Counted from the stretch's first letter, positions 15,746-25,709 are shown. The stretch: DNA of 64,000 nucleotides from COE1 sp036310845 (GCA_036310845.1 JAXJRB010000124.1:1-64000); one strand, 5' to 3'. Program-made: numbers and translations. Notes: generated by a model not told the origin, from the sequence alone.

Positions 15746-17104
15746 TTATTCTGTCTTATAACCTAACACAACTGTAATCACCTGTTCCTGATAACCATTA
15801 TCACTCTGTCGCATAATCGTTATCTCTACACTTGTTCCTGCTGCATAGTATTCTAATAATTCCTGAAGCTGTGCCATTTGTGTAATCTCTTCACCTTCAA
15901 AGGCTACAATAATATCTCCATTTTGTATTCCTGCCTCCGCAGCTCCTGTATTCTCTACAATGTCAATTACATACACTCCACGTGGAAGATTATATGCCAT
16001 AGAAACTTCTTCTGCTACGTCTCTTCCAGAAATGCCAAGGAATGCCTTCTCATTCTCTGCTACCTTTTGTTTTGTTTCTCGATGCATCAATTCCTCAATT
16101 ATTGGCTTTGCTGTTGTAATCGGTATTGCATATCCCATACCTTCTATCAGATAATCTGCTATTTTACTGGAATTAATCCCAATAACCTCACCCTTTACAT
16201 TCAGAAGTGCTCCTCCCGAATTACCTGGATTAATTGCCGCATCAGTCTGAATTAGAAAATTACTCGTATCGTCATCAAACTCAATCTCTCTATTTAATGC
16301 ACTTATAACACCTGTTGTTACTGACTGCCCATAGCCTAAAGAATTACCAATTGCAATAGCTGGTTCACCAACCTGCAAATCATCTGAATTTCCTAAAGTT
16401 GCAATCGCAATCTTTTGTTTTGTTTCTTCGTTAATATCTTCCAGTAATACGGTAATTACTGCCAAGTCATGTTCCCTGCTTGTTCCTTTTACATAGGCAA
16501 TTACTTCTGAGTCATCAATAAACTGTACACTAATCTTGTCATTCTCTTCAATTACATGATAATTGGTCACTATTAGAAGTTCGTCCTCATTCTCTCCAAC
16601 AATAATACCTGAGCCACTTGCTTCTTCCTCTGATTCATCTCCATACCAATCCATAGCAGTATAAAAATTTGTAATAGAAACAACACATGGCATTGCTGAT
16701 TTCACCACTTCTGTCACATCTGAAACAACTGCCGTAACTGTTTCCATCTGTTGAATTTCCGTTTCTTCCTTGGTTCCTTCAATTTTGATAGGTTCAGAAT
16801 ACTCTGCAATTTGATATTTCTCTACTTCATCTAAAATATCCTCTTTTACAATTGCCAGTTCCTTCGATGCATTCTCTACTCTGGCTAGTCTCCCGGTAAC
16901 TCCTGAAAAGACTAATATCATATAAATTCCAAATCCAATACACACACCCATCAAAAGGCCATAAAAGCATCGTAAAAACATTTTTCTTAAAAAGGGATGC
17001 TGTCTTTTTGCTTTTATCTTTCGCTCATTTAAGTACATATTGCTATATTGCTCTATATTTACATACTGTTTCTGATTCTCCATTTTATGCATGTCACTAC
17101 CCAT
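15746..17104 (-). CDS. HtrA-like membrane serine protease with PDZ domain
   Basis: A second S1C protease (452 residues): a basic cytoplasmic tail, a membrane helix (about 43-66), a short coiled region, a trypsin-like domain with His183 (NYHVI), Asp213 (EHDLAVI) and Ser296 (NPGNSGGAL), then one PDZ domain to the C-terminus. It closely resembles the plus-strand protease at 8935 through LGYGQSVTTG. ATG 17104 follows AAGGGG, but in-frame ATGs four and seven codons on are possible starts. It lies 22 bp upstream of clpX, so both are likely co-transcribed. Confidence 0.92.
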   Translation of the reverse strand: MGSDMHKMENQKQYVNIEQYSNMYLNERKIKAKRQHPFLRKMFLRCFYGLLMGVCIGFGIYMILVFSGVTGRLARVENASKELAIVKEDILDEVEKYQIAEYSEPIKIEGTKEETEIQQMETVTAVVSDVTEVVKSAMPCVVSITNFYTAMDWYGDESEEEASGSGIIVGENEDELLIVTNYHVIEENDKISVQFIDDSEVIAYVKGTSREHDLAVITVLLEDINEETKQKIAIATLGNSDDLQVGEPAIAIGNSLGYGQSVTTGVISALNREIEFDDDTSNFLIQTDAAINPGNSGGALLNVKGEVIGINSSKIADYLIEGMGYAIPITTAKPIIEELMHRETKQKVAENEKAFLGISGRDVAEEVSMAYNLPRGVYVIDIVENTGAAEAGIQNGDIIVAFEGEEITQMAQLQELLEYYAAGTSVEITIMRQSDNGYQEQVITVVLGYKTE

Positions 17105-17126
17105 GCCTCCCCTTACCTAAAATATG

Positions 17127-18068
17127 TTATATTCTCTTTTTCCAATACTGTTTATTACTACTACATTTTAATATTATACCATAAGGAAGACGTTTGTAGT
17201 GTTTTCCTAACTGATATCCGATATATTTACATCCACTTGATACAATCAGATATGGTACCAATCTCTTCTGTTTGTTGTCTACAAGATGCCCTATTGTCTT
17301 CTTCACTAATGAAACACCTTCACTTTGCGAAGAGATTCCTGCAAATACTTCCGGATGATCTGCCTGTGATACACCAAGATCAAAATTTCTCTGAAACTGT
17401 TGCATGCAAGTATAGTTATGAGAATGAAACACTTTCGCCTCCGCCGCATACACAATCTTATATCCTGCCTGGACTGCATGACCTGCAAAAATCATATCTT
17501 CATTGAAAATTGCCTTCTTCTCAAATCCACCCATCATATCAAAAATGTTTCTATTATAAGCCGCACACACATTAGAACAAAAATATGTTTTTATTCCCAG
17601 CTCAGCTAAATCCTCTTTTGATTTTATTCTTGTCGCTTCCGGATAATTAAAGCTTCTAGTAAACTTTTCAATTTCTCTACATTCTGGCATAGGAAGCTGT
17701 CTCGCATAAGCAGCTGCTGCCCCCTTATTCTGTTCTAATGCCTGTACCAGCCTTTCCACTAAATATTCATCTGCGGGAATCGCATCATGAGTCATACAAA
17801 TAAAAATATCTGCATTAGAATACGCCGTTGCCTTATTTCTTGTTCCACCATGATCAAACTCCTTGGCTGATACATGACGAACCTCTATATTCTTATATCG
17901 TTGCATAAACCCTGTTCCATAAAACAACGCCTGAAAATACTTCTCTTCTGTATTCATAATGATAATCTTATGCACCGGATATGTTTGTTTCTCTAATACC
18001 TCTATCAAACGCATAACCTGTTTCTCCGGCTTATAAGTCAACAAAATGACATCTACCTTATGTTGCAT
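17127..18068 (-). CDS. Rhamnosyltransferase-like GT2 glycosyltransferase
   Basis: A 313-residue GT-A enzyme. The N-terminus VDVILLTYKPEKQV starts the nucleotide-sugar fold. HGGTRNKA and FNEDMIFAGHA are typical of the RfbF/rhamnosyltransferase branch of GT2. There is no membrane segment, so it probably adds sugars to a lipid-linked glycan at the inner face. It begins just after a terminator-like hairpin (18115-18142) that follows the LCP gene and ends 22 bp before the HtrA-like gene. It is the left edge of the first polysaccharide locus. Acceptor and linkage cannot be read from the sequence. Confidence 0.85.
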   Translation of the reverse strand: MQHKVDVILLTYKPEKQVMRLIEVLEKQTYPVHKIIIMNTEEKYFQALFYGTGFMQRYKNIEVRHVSAKEFDHGGTRNKATAYSNADIFICMTHDAIPADEYLVERLVQALEQNKGAAAAYARQLPMPECREIEKFTRSFNYPEATRIKSKEDLAELGIKTYFCSNVCAAYNRNIFDMMGGFEKKAIFNEDMIFAGHAVQAGYKIVYAAEAKVFHSHNYTCMQQFQRNFDLGVSQADHPEVFAGISSQSEGVSLVKKTIGHLVDNKQKRLVPYLIVSSGCKYIGYQLGKHYKRLPYGIILKCSSNKQYWKKRI

Positions 18069-18114
18069 ACTCTAATACTAACCTCTCTCATTCTATTTCT
18101 ATCTTTACTCCACA

Positions 18115-18142
18115 AAAGGAGTCGTAGGAACACGACTCCTTT
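18115..18142 (-). terminator. Hairpin after the LCP gene
   Basis: AAAGGAGTCGT (18115-18125) pairs with ACGACTCCTTT (18132-18142) around a 6-nt loop, a few bases after the LCP stop. A short T run follows on the minus strand. It is a likely Rho-independent terminator, perhaps partial, since the GT gene continues in the same direction. Confidence 0.7.
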
Positions 18143-18146
18143 GTCA

Positions 18147-19505
18147 TTATTTCGTATATGCTGCTGTCTCACTTTGAATCTTCTGACTACATTTTTTTAC
18201 TGTTTCAGACGGCTGATAATCTTCTTGTGTTGCGCCAAAGAAGAACTGATGAAGCAAAATAACATTTTCCTCTAATGTAGTAGGAACAATACAGCTTCCC
18301 TTCTTTCCTAAATTACCTGTCCAAAACTCTCCATCAAATGGAAATCCTGAAGTTTCTCCGAAGGAATACTTTGCAATACCTCCTAAAAGCTCTAAAATTT
18401 CACTCAATTCTAAGGAAGTAGCCACCTGCGGGAATACGGATTCTGCAATACCATTCAAGGTAGAAGGATTCATTGTTAACGCTTTTTTAGCTACCTTCTC
18501 AATTACCGTTCTCTGTCTCTGCGTACGTCCAAAGTCATTACCTACCTGACGAATACGCATATATGCAGTTGCCTGTAAACCATTGAGCTTCTGTAAGCCC
18601 GGTTGAGTTACTGGTTCATAGTCAACTCCTGGTGTTGCTACAAAATTAGGCTCACCAGCTGCGTTCAAACCATCCTGCTTACCTACCATACTAATTTGGA
18701 AATTATTTAAATGAACGATTTCCGCTTCTGTCACATTTATCTCAATACCACCAATGGAATCAATCGCATTGATTACACCTTCAAACCCAATCGTCACAAA
18801 GTCTGTGATATTCAAATCCAAATTCATATTTAACATCGCAATCGCCTGCTTCGGTCCACCCTTAGAATAAGCAAGATTTGCCTTATTATAGGTATCTGTA
18901 CTAAGATTCAGAAAAGTATCACGATATAAGGAAACAAGCTTTACCTCACCAGAATCCTCATTAATGGATGCTACTATAATAACATCTGTTCTAGTAGCCT
19001 TGTCCAACTGCTTCTCTCTTGAATCAACACCAAAAATAGCAATGTTACGGTATCCCTTCATAAGGCCCGTTTCTGCATATTCCTGTACTTCTTCGTTAAT
19101 CTCGACTTCCTCTTCTTCAATGGTAACAATGTTAATCTTTCTTACCTTATCAGCACCCCAAAAAGCAACAAGGAGTATAAGTAGTACAAAAATCTCTGCT
19201 ACAAATAAAAGAATCTTATTACGTTTCTTTCTCTGCATTTGTTGCGGTGTTAAAGGTGCTTTTCCTCCCTTAGCAGGTCTTCCTGCTTGTGCCGGACGTT
19301 TTTTGCCCTGCGTTGGCCTTCCCGCCTGTACCGAACGTTTTTTACCCTGTGGTGGTCTTCCTGCTGATGAAGCTGCCTGTCTTTTCGTTCCATTTTCCAT
19401 TGCTCTATCTGGTCTACTTCCCTGCATACGCTTTCCCTGAGTAACCTTACGAGCTCCGTTTCCTTTCGCAACTCCTGCTTTTCTACTATTTCTGTTATCT
19501 TCCAT
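18147..19505 (-). CDS. LCP-family (LytR-CpsA-Psr) wall polymer ligase
   Basis: LCP proteins move undecaprenyl-linked glycopolymers onto peptidoglycan outside the membrane. The protein has a basic cytoplasmic tail with imperfect repeats of the form QAGRPTQGKKR (about 46-82), one membrane helix (about 98-117) and an LCP domain starting near NIAIFGVDSREK, with the Arg/Asp-rich signature ATRTDVIIV and LYRDTFL. Length is 452 residues. GGGAG precedes the ATG. It starts 14 bp after the priming sugar transferase, so initiation and final wall attachment are encoded together. Confidence 0.93.
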   Translation of the reverse strand: MEDNRNSRKAGVAKGNGARKVTQGKRMQGSRPDRAMENGTKRQAASSAGRPPQGKKRSVQAGRPTQGKKRPAQAGRPAKGGKAPLTPQQMQRKKRNKILLFVAEIFVLLILLVAFWGADKVRKINIVTIEEEEVEINEEVQEYAETGLMKGYRNIAIFGVDSREKQLDKATRTDVIIVASINEDSGEVKLVSLYRDTFLNLSTDTYNKANLAYSKGGPKQAIAMLNMNLDLNITDFVTIGFEGVINAIDSIGGIEINVTEAEIVHLNNFQISMVGKQDGLNAAGEPNFVATPGVDYEPVTQPGLQKLNGLQATAYMRIRQVGNDFGRTQRQRTVIEKVAKKALTMNPSTLNGIAESVFPQVATSLELSEILELLGGIAKYSFGETSGFPFDGEFWTGNLGKKGSCIVPTTLEENVILLHQFFFGATQEDYQPSETVKKCSQKIQSETAAYTK

Positions 19506-19519
19506 TTTGCATTTCTCCC

Positions 19520-20929
19520 TTAGTATGCATTCTTATTGATAAACCCTTTAAAAAAGGTTAAAAACAGAATCTTCAAGTCAAACCCAAAGGTCCAGTTCTC
19601 AATATAATATAAATCAAATTCAATTCTCTTACGAATCGAGGTATCTCCCCGATATCCATTAACCTGTGCCCATCCCGTTAATCCCGGACGTACCTGATGT
19701 TTTATCATATATCGCGGTATCTCTTCTCTAAATTTTTCAACAAAAAGGGGTCTCTCCGGACGTGGTCCTACCAAACTCATGTCTCCTTTTAAAACATTGA
19801 AAAACTGCGGCATTTCGTCAATACTTGTCTTTCGCAATATTTTTCCAATCTTCGTCACTCTTGGATCATTTTTCTTCGTCCAGCCCTTTTTCTCTTCTTC
19901 TTCCTTTTGTACCTCCATGGTACGGAACTTGTACATTTTAAAAGGTCTGTTATGAAGTCCCACTCTTTCCTGTTTAAAGATCAACGGTCCTTTACTTGTG
20001 AGCTTAATTCCAATTGCCGCAATCACCATAAATGGTGAAAACAAAATAATTGCTATTACAGCTCCTAGCATATCCATGATACGCTTTATCAACATATTTG
20101 CAGTATTGGTAAGAGGTACTCTTCGTATATTAACAACTGCAAGCCCCCCCAAATCCTCCAAATAAGGACTGCTCGGAATAACTCGATTATAATCTGGAAT
20201 AAACTTGGTATGAACCCCTGACTTTTCACATATATTTACAATATCCTCTAGAAAATCATAATCTTCCAAAGCCAATGTGATTCCTATTTCATCTAGCTTA
20301 TTCTCTTCTAATATAACAGAAAGATTTTCTATCTCTCCTACAACCTTTATTCCTTTATAAGCTGTCCCTTTTGGTATCCTGTCATCCAAAATACCACAAA
20401 TTTCATATCCCCATTCAGGATTAGCTAAAATCTTATCCACATAACTTTCTGCTGCTCTCGAATATCCTACCAGCAGAATATGCTTCATATTATACCCTTT
20501 TTTTCGGAAATAACGCAATGTATGTCTTACGTTTCTTCGCATAAGAATTTCGGCTATAATATTAATTCCATAAAATAATACTACCATTCCTCGGGAGAAA
20601 TCCGAAAGCTTTGTAGCATACATAAACACCATGATGGCAAATAGACCAACCGTATTAGCCTTGATAATATTGAACAGCTCATATTTTTGCTTTGCCATTC
20701 TCTTTGATGTATACATATCAAAAATATTGTATAACAACAAATATCCCGGTATTACTACAAGAAGCACCGAAAAATAAATCTCCTTCGCCAAAATACCGGT
20801 TCCCGGAAGTAGCTCAACTACTGAACCACCAAGCCATAAAAACCATGCAGCAAAATAGGACGCAGCAATAACAACCGCATCCAACAATACAAGCAGTCTA
20901 TTAAAATATTTCTGATTATCTCTTATCAA
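19520..20929 (-). CDS. Polyprenyl-phosphate sugar-1-phosphate transferase (first locus)
   Basis: It starts glycan assembly by loading a sugar-1-phosphate on undecaprenyl phosphate. The layout is the WbaP/WcaJ type: several N-terminal membrane helices, a CoA-binding-like Rossmann domain (MKHILLVGYSRAAESYV), then the bacterial sugar transferase domain with KRIMDMLGAVIAIILFSP, PLIFKQERVG, MYKFRTM and SLVGPRPERP. Length is 469 residues. The start is TTG at 20929 with GGGTGAG upstream. A good promoter lies at 20961-20989, so this is the first gene of an operon with the LCP gene. A second enzyme of this class lies at 51024. Confidence 0.92.
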   Translation of the reverse strand: MIRDNQKYFNRLLVLLDAVVIAASYFAAWFLWLGGSVVELLPGTGILAKEIYFSVLLVVIPGYLLLYNIFDMYTSKRMAKQKYELFNIIKANTVGLFAIMVFMYATKLSDFSRGMVVLFYGINIIAEILMRRNVRHTLRYFRKKGYNMKHILLVGYSRAAESYVDKILANPEWGYEICGILDDRIPKGTAYKGIKVVGEIENLSVILEENKLDEIGITLALEDYDFLEDIVNICEKSGVHTKFIPDYNRVIPSSPYLEDLGGLAVVNIRRVPLTNTANMLIKRIMDMLGAVIAIILFSPFMVIAAIGIKLTSKGPLIFKQERVGLHNRPFKMYKFRTMEVQKEEEEKKGWTKKNDPRVTKIGKILRKTSIDEMPQFFNVLKGDMSLVGPRPERPLFVEKFREEIPRYMIKHQVRPGLTGWAQVNGYRGDTSIRKRIEFDLYYIENWTFGFDLKILFLTFFKGFINKNAY

Positions 20930-20960
20930 TTATCTCACCCTTACATTACGCACATGGTAT

Positions 20961-20989
20961 ATTTTACAATAATTACTTATAAAGTACAA
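20961..20989 (-). promoter_or_regulatory. Promoter of the priming transferase-LCP operon
   Basis: On the minus strand TTGTAC (20984-20989) and TAAAAT (20961-20966) are separated by 17 bp, followed by a leader of about 25 nt to the TTG start. It lies in the 88-bp gap after the upstream GT gene. Confidence 0.6.
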
Positions 20990-21017
20990 CTTTATTTTCT
21001 ATTTTGTTTCTTTTTGT

Positions 21018-21989
21018 CTATTTTTGCGATATTATCCGCCACAAATTGTACCAAAGCTGCCACTGCACCTTTACATAATACCTCATACGCTTCTTCGAGA
21101 ATGGAATCTTATGCTTTTTTCCGTTCTCACTGACCGAAATCCTGATTCCATTTATCAAACCTGCTATATAATCCTTCCCAAGTCCTTTTTTCATAAAGAA
21201 AAGTGTCTTTATCGAAAAGCCGGCAACCAAAAAAGGAAGATTTATCAGAATTTGTATCAATGGCATATTCTTATAGATAATATAGACACTGTTCTGAGAT
21301 GCAAGCCTTGTCTTAAACGCATTATACCTAGAACCACTTGTCGCACTTCCAGCATGATACACAATTGCCTGTGGATTATACATATTCTGATATCCATAAA
21401 GTTGTGCACGATACCCTATATCTATATCCTCTAAATATGCAAAATGCGCCTCATCGAAAAGACCAATTTCATCAAAAATTTCCCTTCGATATATCGCAGC
21501 CCCCGCACAAGCTGCAAATATTTCACAGCTCTTATTATATATCTCAGGACTTTTCCCTTTTCCTCGTGCAAATGCCCATCCCAGCGCGCAATAGAAATCA
21601 CCTGCATCATCTAGCTTCTCTTTATCATGAAGTGCTATCATCTTTGCACTCACCGAAAAAATTCTATGGTTTCGCTCCATTGCTTTTTCTAACTCATGGA
21701 CAAAAGAAAGGTCTACTCTTGTATCATTATTCAATAAAATAACATATGGTGTTTTACTAGCAAGAATACCTTGATTGACAGCAGTATCAAATCCTGTATT
21801 TTCCGAATTTTCAATCAAGGTAACCTGTGGAAATTTCTCCTTCACCAGTTCAAGACTTCCATCCTTTGACGCATTGTCTACCACAATAACCTCAAAGTCC
21901 GTATCTGTTCCAATAAACAAACTTTCCAGGCATGCTTCGATGTACTTAATTCCGTTATAATTAGGTATTATTACCGTTGACTTTGCCAT
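21018..21989 (-). CDS. GT2 glycosyltransferase
   Basis: A GT-A enzyme of about 323 residues. It opens with STVIIPNYNGIKYIEACL, has the LLNNDTRVD metal-binding region and the AYLEDIDIGYR segment typical of rhamnosyltransferase-like GT2 proteins. A hydrophobic stretch near residues 245-265 may sit in the membrane surface. I use ATG 21989; an ATG four codons earlier (22001) is only one base from GAGAGG. It is separated by 26 bp from the preceding GT gene and probably shares its transcript. Donor and acceptor are unknown. Confidence 0.85.
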   Translation of the reverse strand: MAKSTVIIPNYNGIKYIEACLESLFIGTDTDFEVIVVDNASKDGSLELVKEKFPQVTLIENSENTGFDTAVNQGILASKTPYVILLNNDTRVDLSFVHELEKAMERNHRIFSVSAKMIALHDKEKLDDAGDFYCALGWAFARGKGKSPEIYNKSCEIFAACAGAAIYRREIFDEIGLFDEAHFAYLEDIDIGYRAQLYGYQNMYNPQAIVYHAGSATSGSRYNAFKTRLASQNSVYIIYKNMPLIQILINLPFLVAGFSIKTLFFMKKGLGKDYIAGLINGIRISVSENGKKHKIPFSKKRMRYYVKVQWQLWYNLWRIISQK

Positions 21990-22027
21990 ATCTACAACCA
22001 TGCCTCTCTATCTATCATTTTGCTGAC

Positions 22028-23404
22028 TTACAGCTTTCGAATATTCTCCGGATCCAAAAGCAATCGTCCACCCTCCACAAGCAATTGACGACTTAATCTT
22101 CTGTTTAGCTTTTCTAACTGTTCTGCTTCCAATTCCTGAATCCATTGTGGAAGCTCTTTCACACCAGTATTCTCGGCTATTTCATTCTCTTCATAAAAAG
22201 TATTTACATACGAATGTCCTGTTATTTTTTCATATACAGTATGATACTTCTTGTTCACAGCCATGTTTCTAATATCCAAAAACTCTACATTCTGATATAA
22301 ATCCATTCGATTCATATATCCTGCATAAATTAAAGGTTGTCCCTTGTACTGACCGCTTCTGACCTTTCCTTTCGATACAACAAAGCCACCAACAGCTGCA
22401 AGGTCATCTCTGTGCTGTAGCACACAATTTCGATATGCAATCCGATAAAAGCCAAGATGTTTATTGTGTCTAATGTCTGCCTTCCATCCCATGCGTTTCG
22501 TAAAATCCGCCAATGCCTTTCTTCCTGCTTCATAAGCATACATTTTGCTTAAAGGATTCTCAGCTGTAGATTCCTCATGACAGCGCCAATGATATAACAC
22601 TTTAGGCACATGAACTATTTGTTCCTCCACCCTTTTTCCCTGACCTTCGCGCTCTTTCAACAAGAGTGTGCTGACAATGCGAAGCACCAAATCAAAATCC
22701 TGTGCTCCATCAAACTGTTTTCTTACCTGTAATTTCTGCAATTCTTCTGTTTTTATCATCATAAAATGACAAATGTAATTATTTGTCATAATCAAATCAA
22801 GATTAAAATCCAACTTAAAATGTGGATCAAAGAAGTTCTTTCCTTCCGAATCACACTTATCTTCATCTGAATATACCATAATAGGAGAGCTTCCTTTTTG
22901 TTTGCACTCTAATATGGTCTTTGCCATATAATAAAATGCATCATGCGTCAGCAAATCGTCATGATCCAACAAGCCACAATACTCTCCGGTTGCATAGGAT
23001 AATGCTCGATTGGTATTATCCGCAATTCCTTCATTTTCTTCCAAGCGAATATAGCGAATCCTTGCATCCTGATACTCCAACACTGTCTGTTCGACAAGAT
23101 CTGTTTCACTTCCATCTGCAATAATTAATTCCCATTCTTCATAGGATTGTCCCAAACAACAATCAATCAACGCACGCATATACTCCGGCTTTGTCTCAAA
23201 TGCCGGTACTGCGATCGACAACTTAATTCCTTTTACATTTTTATCTGCCCTTTGCCTTGTCAATTCATCTTCATCCGGCATAATATAACGATAGTCAGCA
23301 TAATACCTTGCCGTTACGCGCTCCCAGGCCGCACACAAAGCCTCTTTATATCCATTCTTTTTTCCATAATTAATGGTCTTTCTGACATTTTGCACAATTG
23401 ACAC
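22028..23404 (-). CDS. GT2 glycosyltransferase with N-terminal helical region
   Basis: After about 60 mostly helical residues the GT-A domain starts at KLSIAVPAFETKPEYM and includes EENEGIADNTNRAL and GLLDHDDLLTHDAFYY, with the DDD-like metal site. The second half (about 300-450) is not a recognised domain. The start is uncertain: GTG 23404 has AGAGGA seven bases upstream, while GTG 23422 extends the frame by six codons. It closely resembles the first GT domain of the 664-residue protein at 25863. It follows the GtrA gene by a few bases and likely acts in the same polymer pathway. Confidence 0.82.
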   Translation of the reverse strand: MSIVQNVRKTINYGKKNGYKEALCAAWERVTARYYADYRYIMPDEDELTRQRADKNVKGIKLSIAVPAFETKPEYMRALIDCCLGQSYEEWELIIADGSETDLVEQTVLEYQDARIRYIRLEENEGIADNTNRALSYATGEYCGLLDHDDLLTHDAFYYMAKTILECKQKGSSPIMVYSDEDKCDSEGKNFFDPHFKLDFNLDLIMTNNYICHFMMIKTEELQKLQVRKQFDGAQDFDLVLRIVSTLLLKEREGQGKRVEEQIVHVPKVLYHWRCHEESTAENPLSKMYAYEAGRKALADFTKRMGWKADIRHNKHLGFYRIAYRNCVLQHRDDLAAVGGFVVSKGKVRSGQYKGQPLIYAGYMNRMDLYQNVEFLDIRNMAVNKKYHTVYEKITGHSYVNTFYEENEIAENTGVKELPQWIQELEAEQLEKLNRRLSRQLLVEGGRLLLDPENIRKL

Positions 23405-23436
23405 GTTCTTATCCTCTTCCACTCATAATACAACAA

Positions 23437-23895
23437 TTATTTCTTTTCCAAAAAAATCTTTCTTGTGATAAAGTTATATACCATCACAATTGCTGTTGCA
23501 ATTACCTTTGCAACAGTAAATGCAAGACCATACCCCAACAATTTCTGTATCCATTCCACATTATTATAAACCAGCACTGTACATATCCACATAACTACCT
23601 GATTTAATCCTAATCCTATTACACTCAAGATAATAAAAATCACGAATTCAGCCTTACGATTCATATCTTCTTTTCGTTCAAAAACAAATTTAAAGCTAAG
23701 AATATAATTCACGATAACAGAAACTGTGAATCCTAAAGCCGACCCAATCTGCGATCCCATGCTAAAGCTATTCTCACCAAATACTCCAACTCCTAACACA
23801 ACATGAAGAACAACCAGCCCAACCAAGTAATCTATAAAAAAGCACAAAAATCCTACTGCTCCAAATTTCATGATTTGTTCCACTAATTTTTTCAT
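23437..23895 (-). CDS. GtrA-family membrane protein
   Basis: A small protein of about 152 residues with four predicted membrane helices (KFGAVGFLCFFIDYLVGLVV, then GSALGFTVSVIVNYILSF and two more), the GtrA pattern. GtrA proteins are linked to moving or using undecaprenyl-linked sugars for side-chain decoration. Starts at ATG 23895 or ATG 23907 are both possible, preceded by GAGAAAGG; the frame is open to 23955. It sits between phosphohexomutase and a GT2 gene, so it may help to deliver a lipid-linked sugar for the rhamnose polymer. Confidence 0.82.
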   Translation of the reverse strand: MKKLVEQIMKFGAVGFLCFFIDYLVGLVVLHVVLGVGVFGENSFSMGSQIGSALGFTVSVIVNYILSFKFVFERKEDMNRKAEFVIFIILSVIGLGLNQVVMWICTVLVYNNVEWIQKLLGYGLAFTVAKVIATAIVMVYNFITRKIFLEKK

Positions 23896-23930
23896 TTTAC
23901 TATCCATGCCTTTCTCAAATGCAGAAATTG

Positions 23931-23967
23931 CCCGGCAAGGCATTTGAAGCTCCAAAAGCCTACCGGA
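23931..23967 (-). terminator. Weak hairpin after the phosphohexomutase gene
   Basis: CCGG and AGGC segments pair imperfectly across 23931-23967, just downstream of the mutase stop and before the GtrA start. The stem has internal mismatches. It may give partial termination. Confidence 0.35.
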
Positions 23968-23984
23968 CAGTTTCTGTAATTATA

Positions 23985-25709
23985 TTAATCTAAATTAGCC
24001 TTTACTGCTTCTGTAAGAGCTTCAACCTTTGCTTCCGCATCTGCAAGGCTCGTTCCCTTAACACCCATATAGAACTTAATCTTTGGTTCAGTTCCAGATG
24101 GTCTTGCACAACACCATGAGTCATTCGTTAAATCAAAGTATAATACGTTAGACTTTGGTAAACCTGTCTCATATTCCTTACCTGTAGCAAGCTCTACAAT
24201 CTTATTATTCTCATAATCACGAACTCTTACCACATCTAAATCACCGAAATTCTTAGGTGGATTATTTCTCAACTTGTCCATGATTGCAGCAATCTGCTTA
24301 GAACCATCAATTCCCTTTAAGGTAATCGCATACTGTGTTTCCTTATAGTAGCCATACTTTTCGTATACTTCTAACATCATGTCATAAAGAGTCTTACCCT
24401 CTTTCTTACACCATGCCGCTACTTCACACAGACACATAACTGCAACAACCGCATCCTTATCTCTTGCATGAGTACCTGCAAGACAACCATAGCTCTCTTC
24501 CAAACCAAATACATAGTTGTTAGAACCTGTCTGCTCAAATAACTTAATCTGCTCTCCGATGAACTTAAATCCAGTCAGAACTTCAATTAACTTAACGCCA
24601 TAAGCTTCTGTAATTGGAGCTGTCATATTGGTTGTTACGATTGTTGTAACAAGTGCAGGATTTGCAGGCATTGTTCCTGTTGCAGTTCTCTCTCTTAAGA
24701 TATATTCTGCAATTAACATACCTGACATATTTCCTGTAAATGGCATATACTCACCGCTCTTAGTATCTAATGCATAAATACCAAGTCTGTCTGCATCCGG
24801 GTCTGTTGCAAGAACGATGTCTGCACCCTTTTCCTTAGCAAGCTTTAAAGCATATGTAAATGCCTTAGGATCCTCTGGGTTTGGATAATCCAATGTTGTA
24901 AACTTAGGATCTGGATTTTCCTGCTCTGGAACAACATATACATTCTTAAATCCAAGCTCAGAAAGAATTCTTCTTACAGGTACATTACCTGTACCACAAA
25001 GTGGTGTATATACGATTTTGATATCATCTGCAACTTCTTTGATAACTTCCGGATGAATAATCTGCTTCTTTAATTCTTCCATATACTTATCATCAATTTC
25101 CTTGCCGATAACGTTATACAAACCGGCATCCATCGCGGCCTGCTTGTCCATTGTCTTCACGTCATGATAATCTGTAACAGCCTGAACCTCACCGATAATC
25201 TCCTTATCCTTAGGAGCTGTAATCTGTGCGCCGTCCTCCCAGTATACTTTATATCCATTATACTCTGGTGGATTGTGACTTGCTGTAATAACAATACCGG
25301 AAATACATCCTAACGTTCTTAATGCAAAAGAAAGCTCTGGTGTTGGTCTTAATGATTCAAATACATAAGCCTTAATTCCATTTGCAGCCATACAAAGTGC
25401 TGCTTCATCTGCAAACTCAGGAGACATGAAACGAGAATCATATGCAATTGCAATACCCTTATCCTGTCCATTTGCCTTGATAATATAATTAGCTAGACCC
25501 TGAGACGCCTTTCTTACTGTGTAAATATTCATACGGTTTGTTCCCGCACCAATAACACCTCTTAATCCACCGGTACCAAATTCTAATTCTTTATAGAAAC
25601 GGTCTTCGATTTCTCCTTCGTTATCGCGAATTGCCAGGAGCTCGTCTTTGGTTGCCTGGTCAAAATAATCATCATTTAACCAGAAGTTAAATTCGTCCTT
25701 GTAACTCAT
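23985..25709 (-). CDS. Phosphoglucomutase/phosphomannomutase
   Basis: An alpha-D-phosphohexomutase of 574 residues, the long form found in Firmicutes. The phosphoserine loop is TASHNPPEYNG, the metal loop DPDADRLG, the sugar-binding loop GLEESYG and the phosphate-binding loop RPSGTEPKIKFY, in normal order. It interconverts hexose-6- and hexose-1-phosphates and would supply glucose-1-phosphate to RfbA. ATG 25709 has GGAGG seven bases upstream; the longer frame to 25736 lacks a site. An AT-rich leader of about 150 bp upstream probably holds a promoter, but the boxes are weak. Confidence 0.95.
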   Translation of the reverse strand: MSYKDEFNFWLNDDYFDQATKDELLAIRDNEGEIEDRFYKELEFGTGGLRGVIGAGTNRMNIYTVRKASQGLANYIIKANGQDKGIAIAYDSRFMSPEFADEAALCMAANGIKAYVFESLRPTPELSFALRTLGCISGIVITASHNPPEYNGYKVYWEDGAQITAPKDKEIIGEVQAVTDYHDVKTMDKQAAMDAGLYNVIGKEIDDKYMEELKKQIIHPEVIKEVADDIKIVYTPLCGTGNVPVRRILSELGFKNVYVVPEQENPDPKFTTLDYPNPEDPKAFTYALKLAKEKGADIVLATDPDADRLGIYALDTKSGEYMPFTGNMSGMLIAEYILRERTATGTMPANPALVTTIVTTNMTAPITEAYGVKLIEVLTGFKFIGEQIKLFEQTGSNNYVFGLEESYGCLAGTHARDKDAVVAVMCLCEVAAWCKKEGKTLYDMMLEVYEKYGYYKETQYAITLKGIDGSKQIAAIMDKLRNNPPKNFGDLDVVRVRDYENNKIVELATGKEYETGLPKSNVLYFDLTNDSWCCARPSGTEPKIKFYMGVKGTSLADAEAKVEALTEAVKANLD

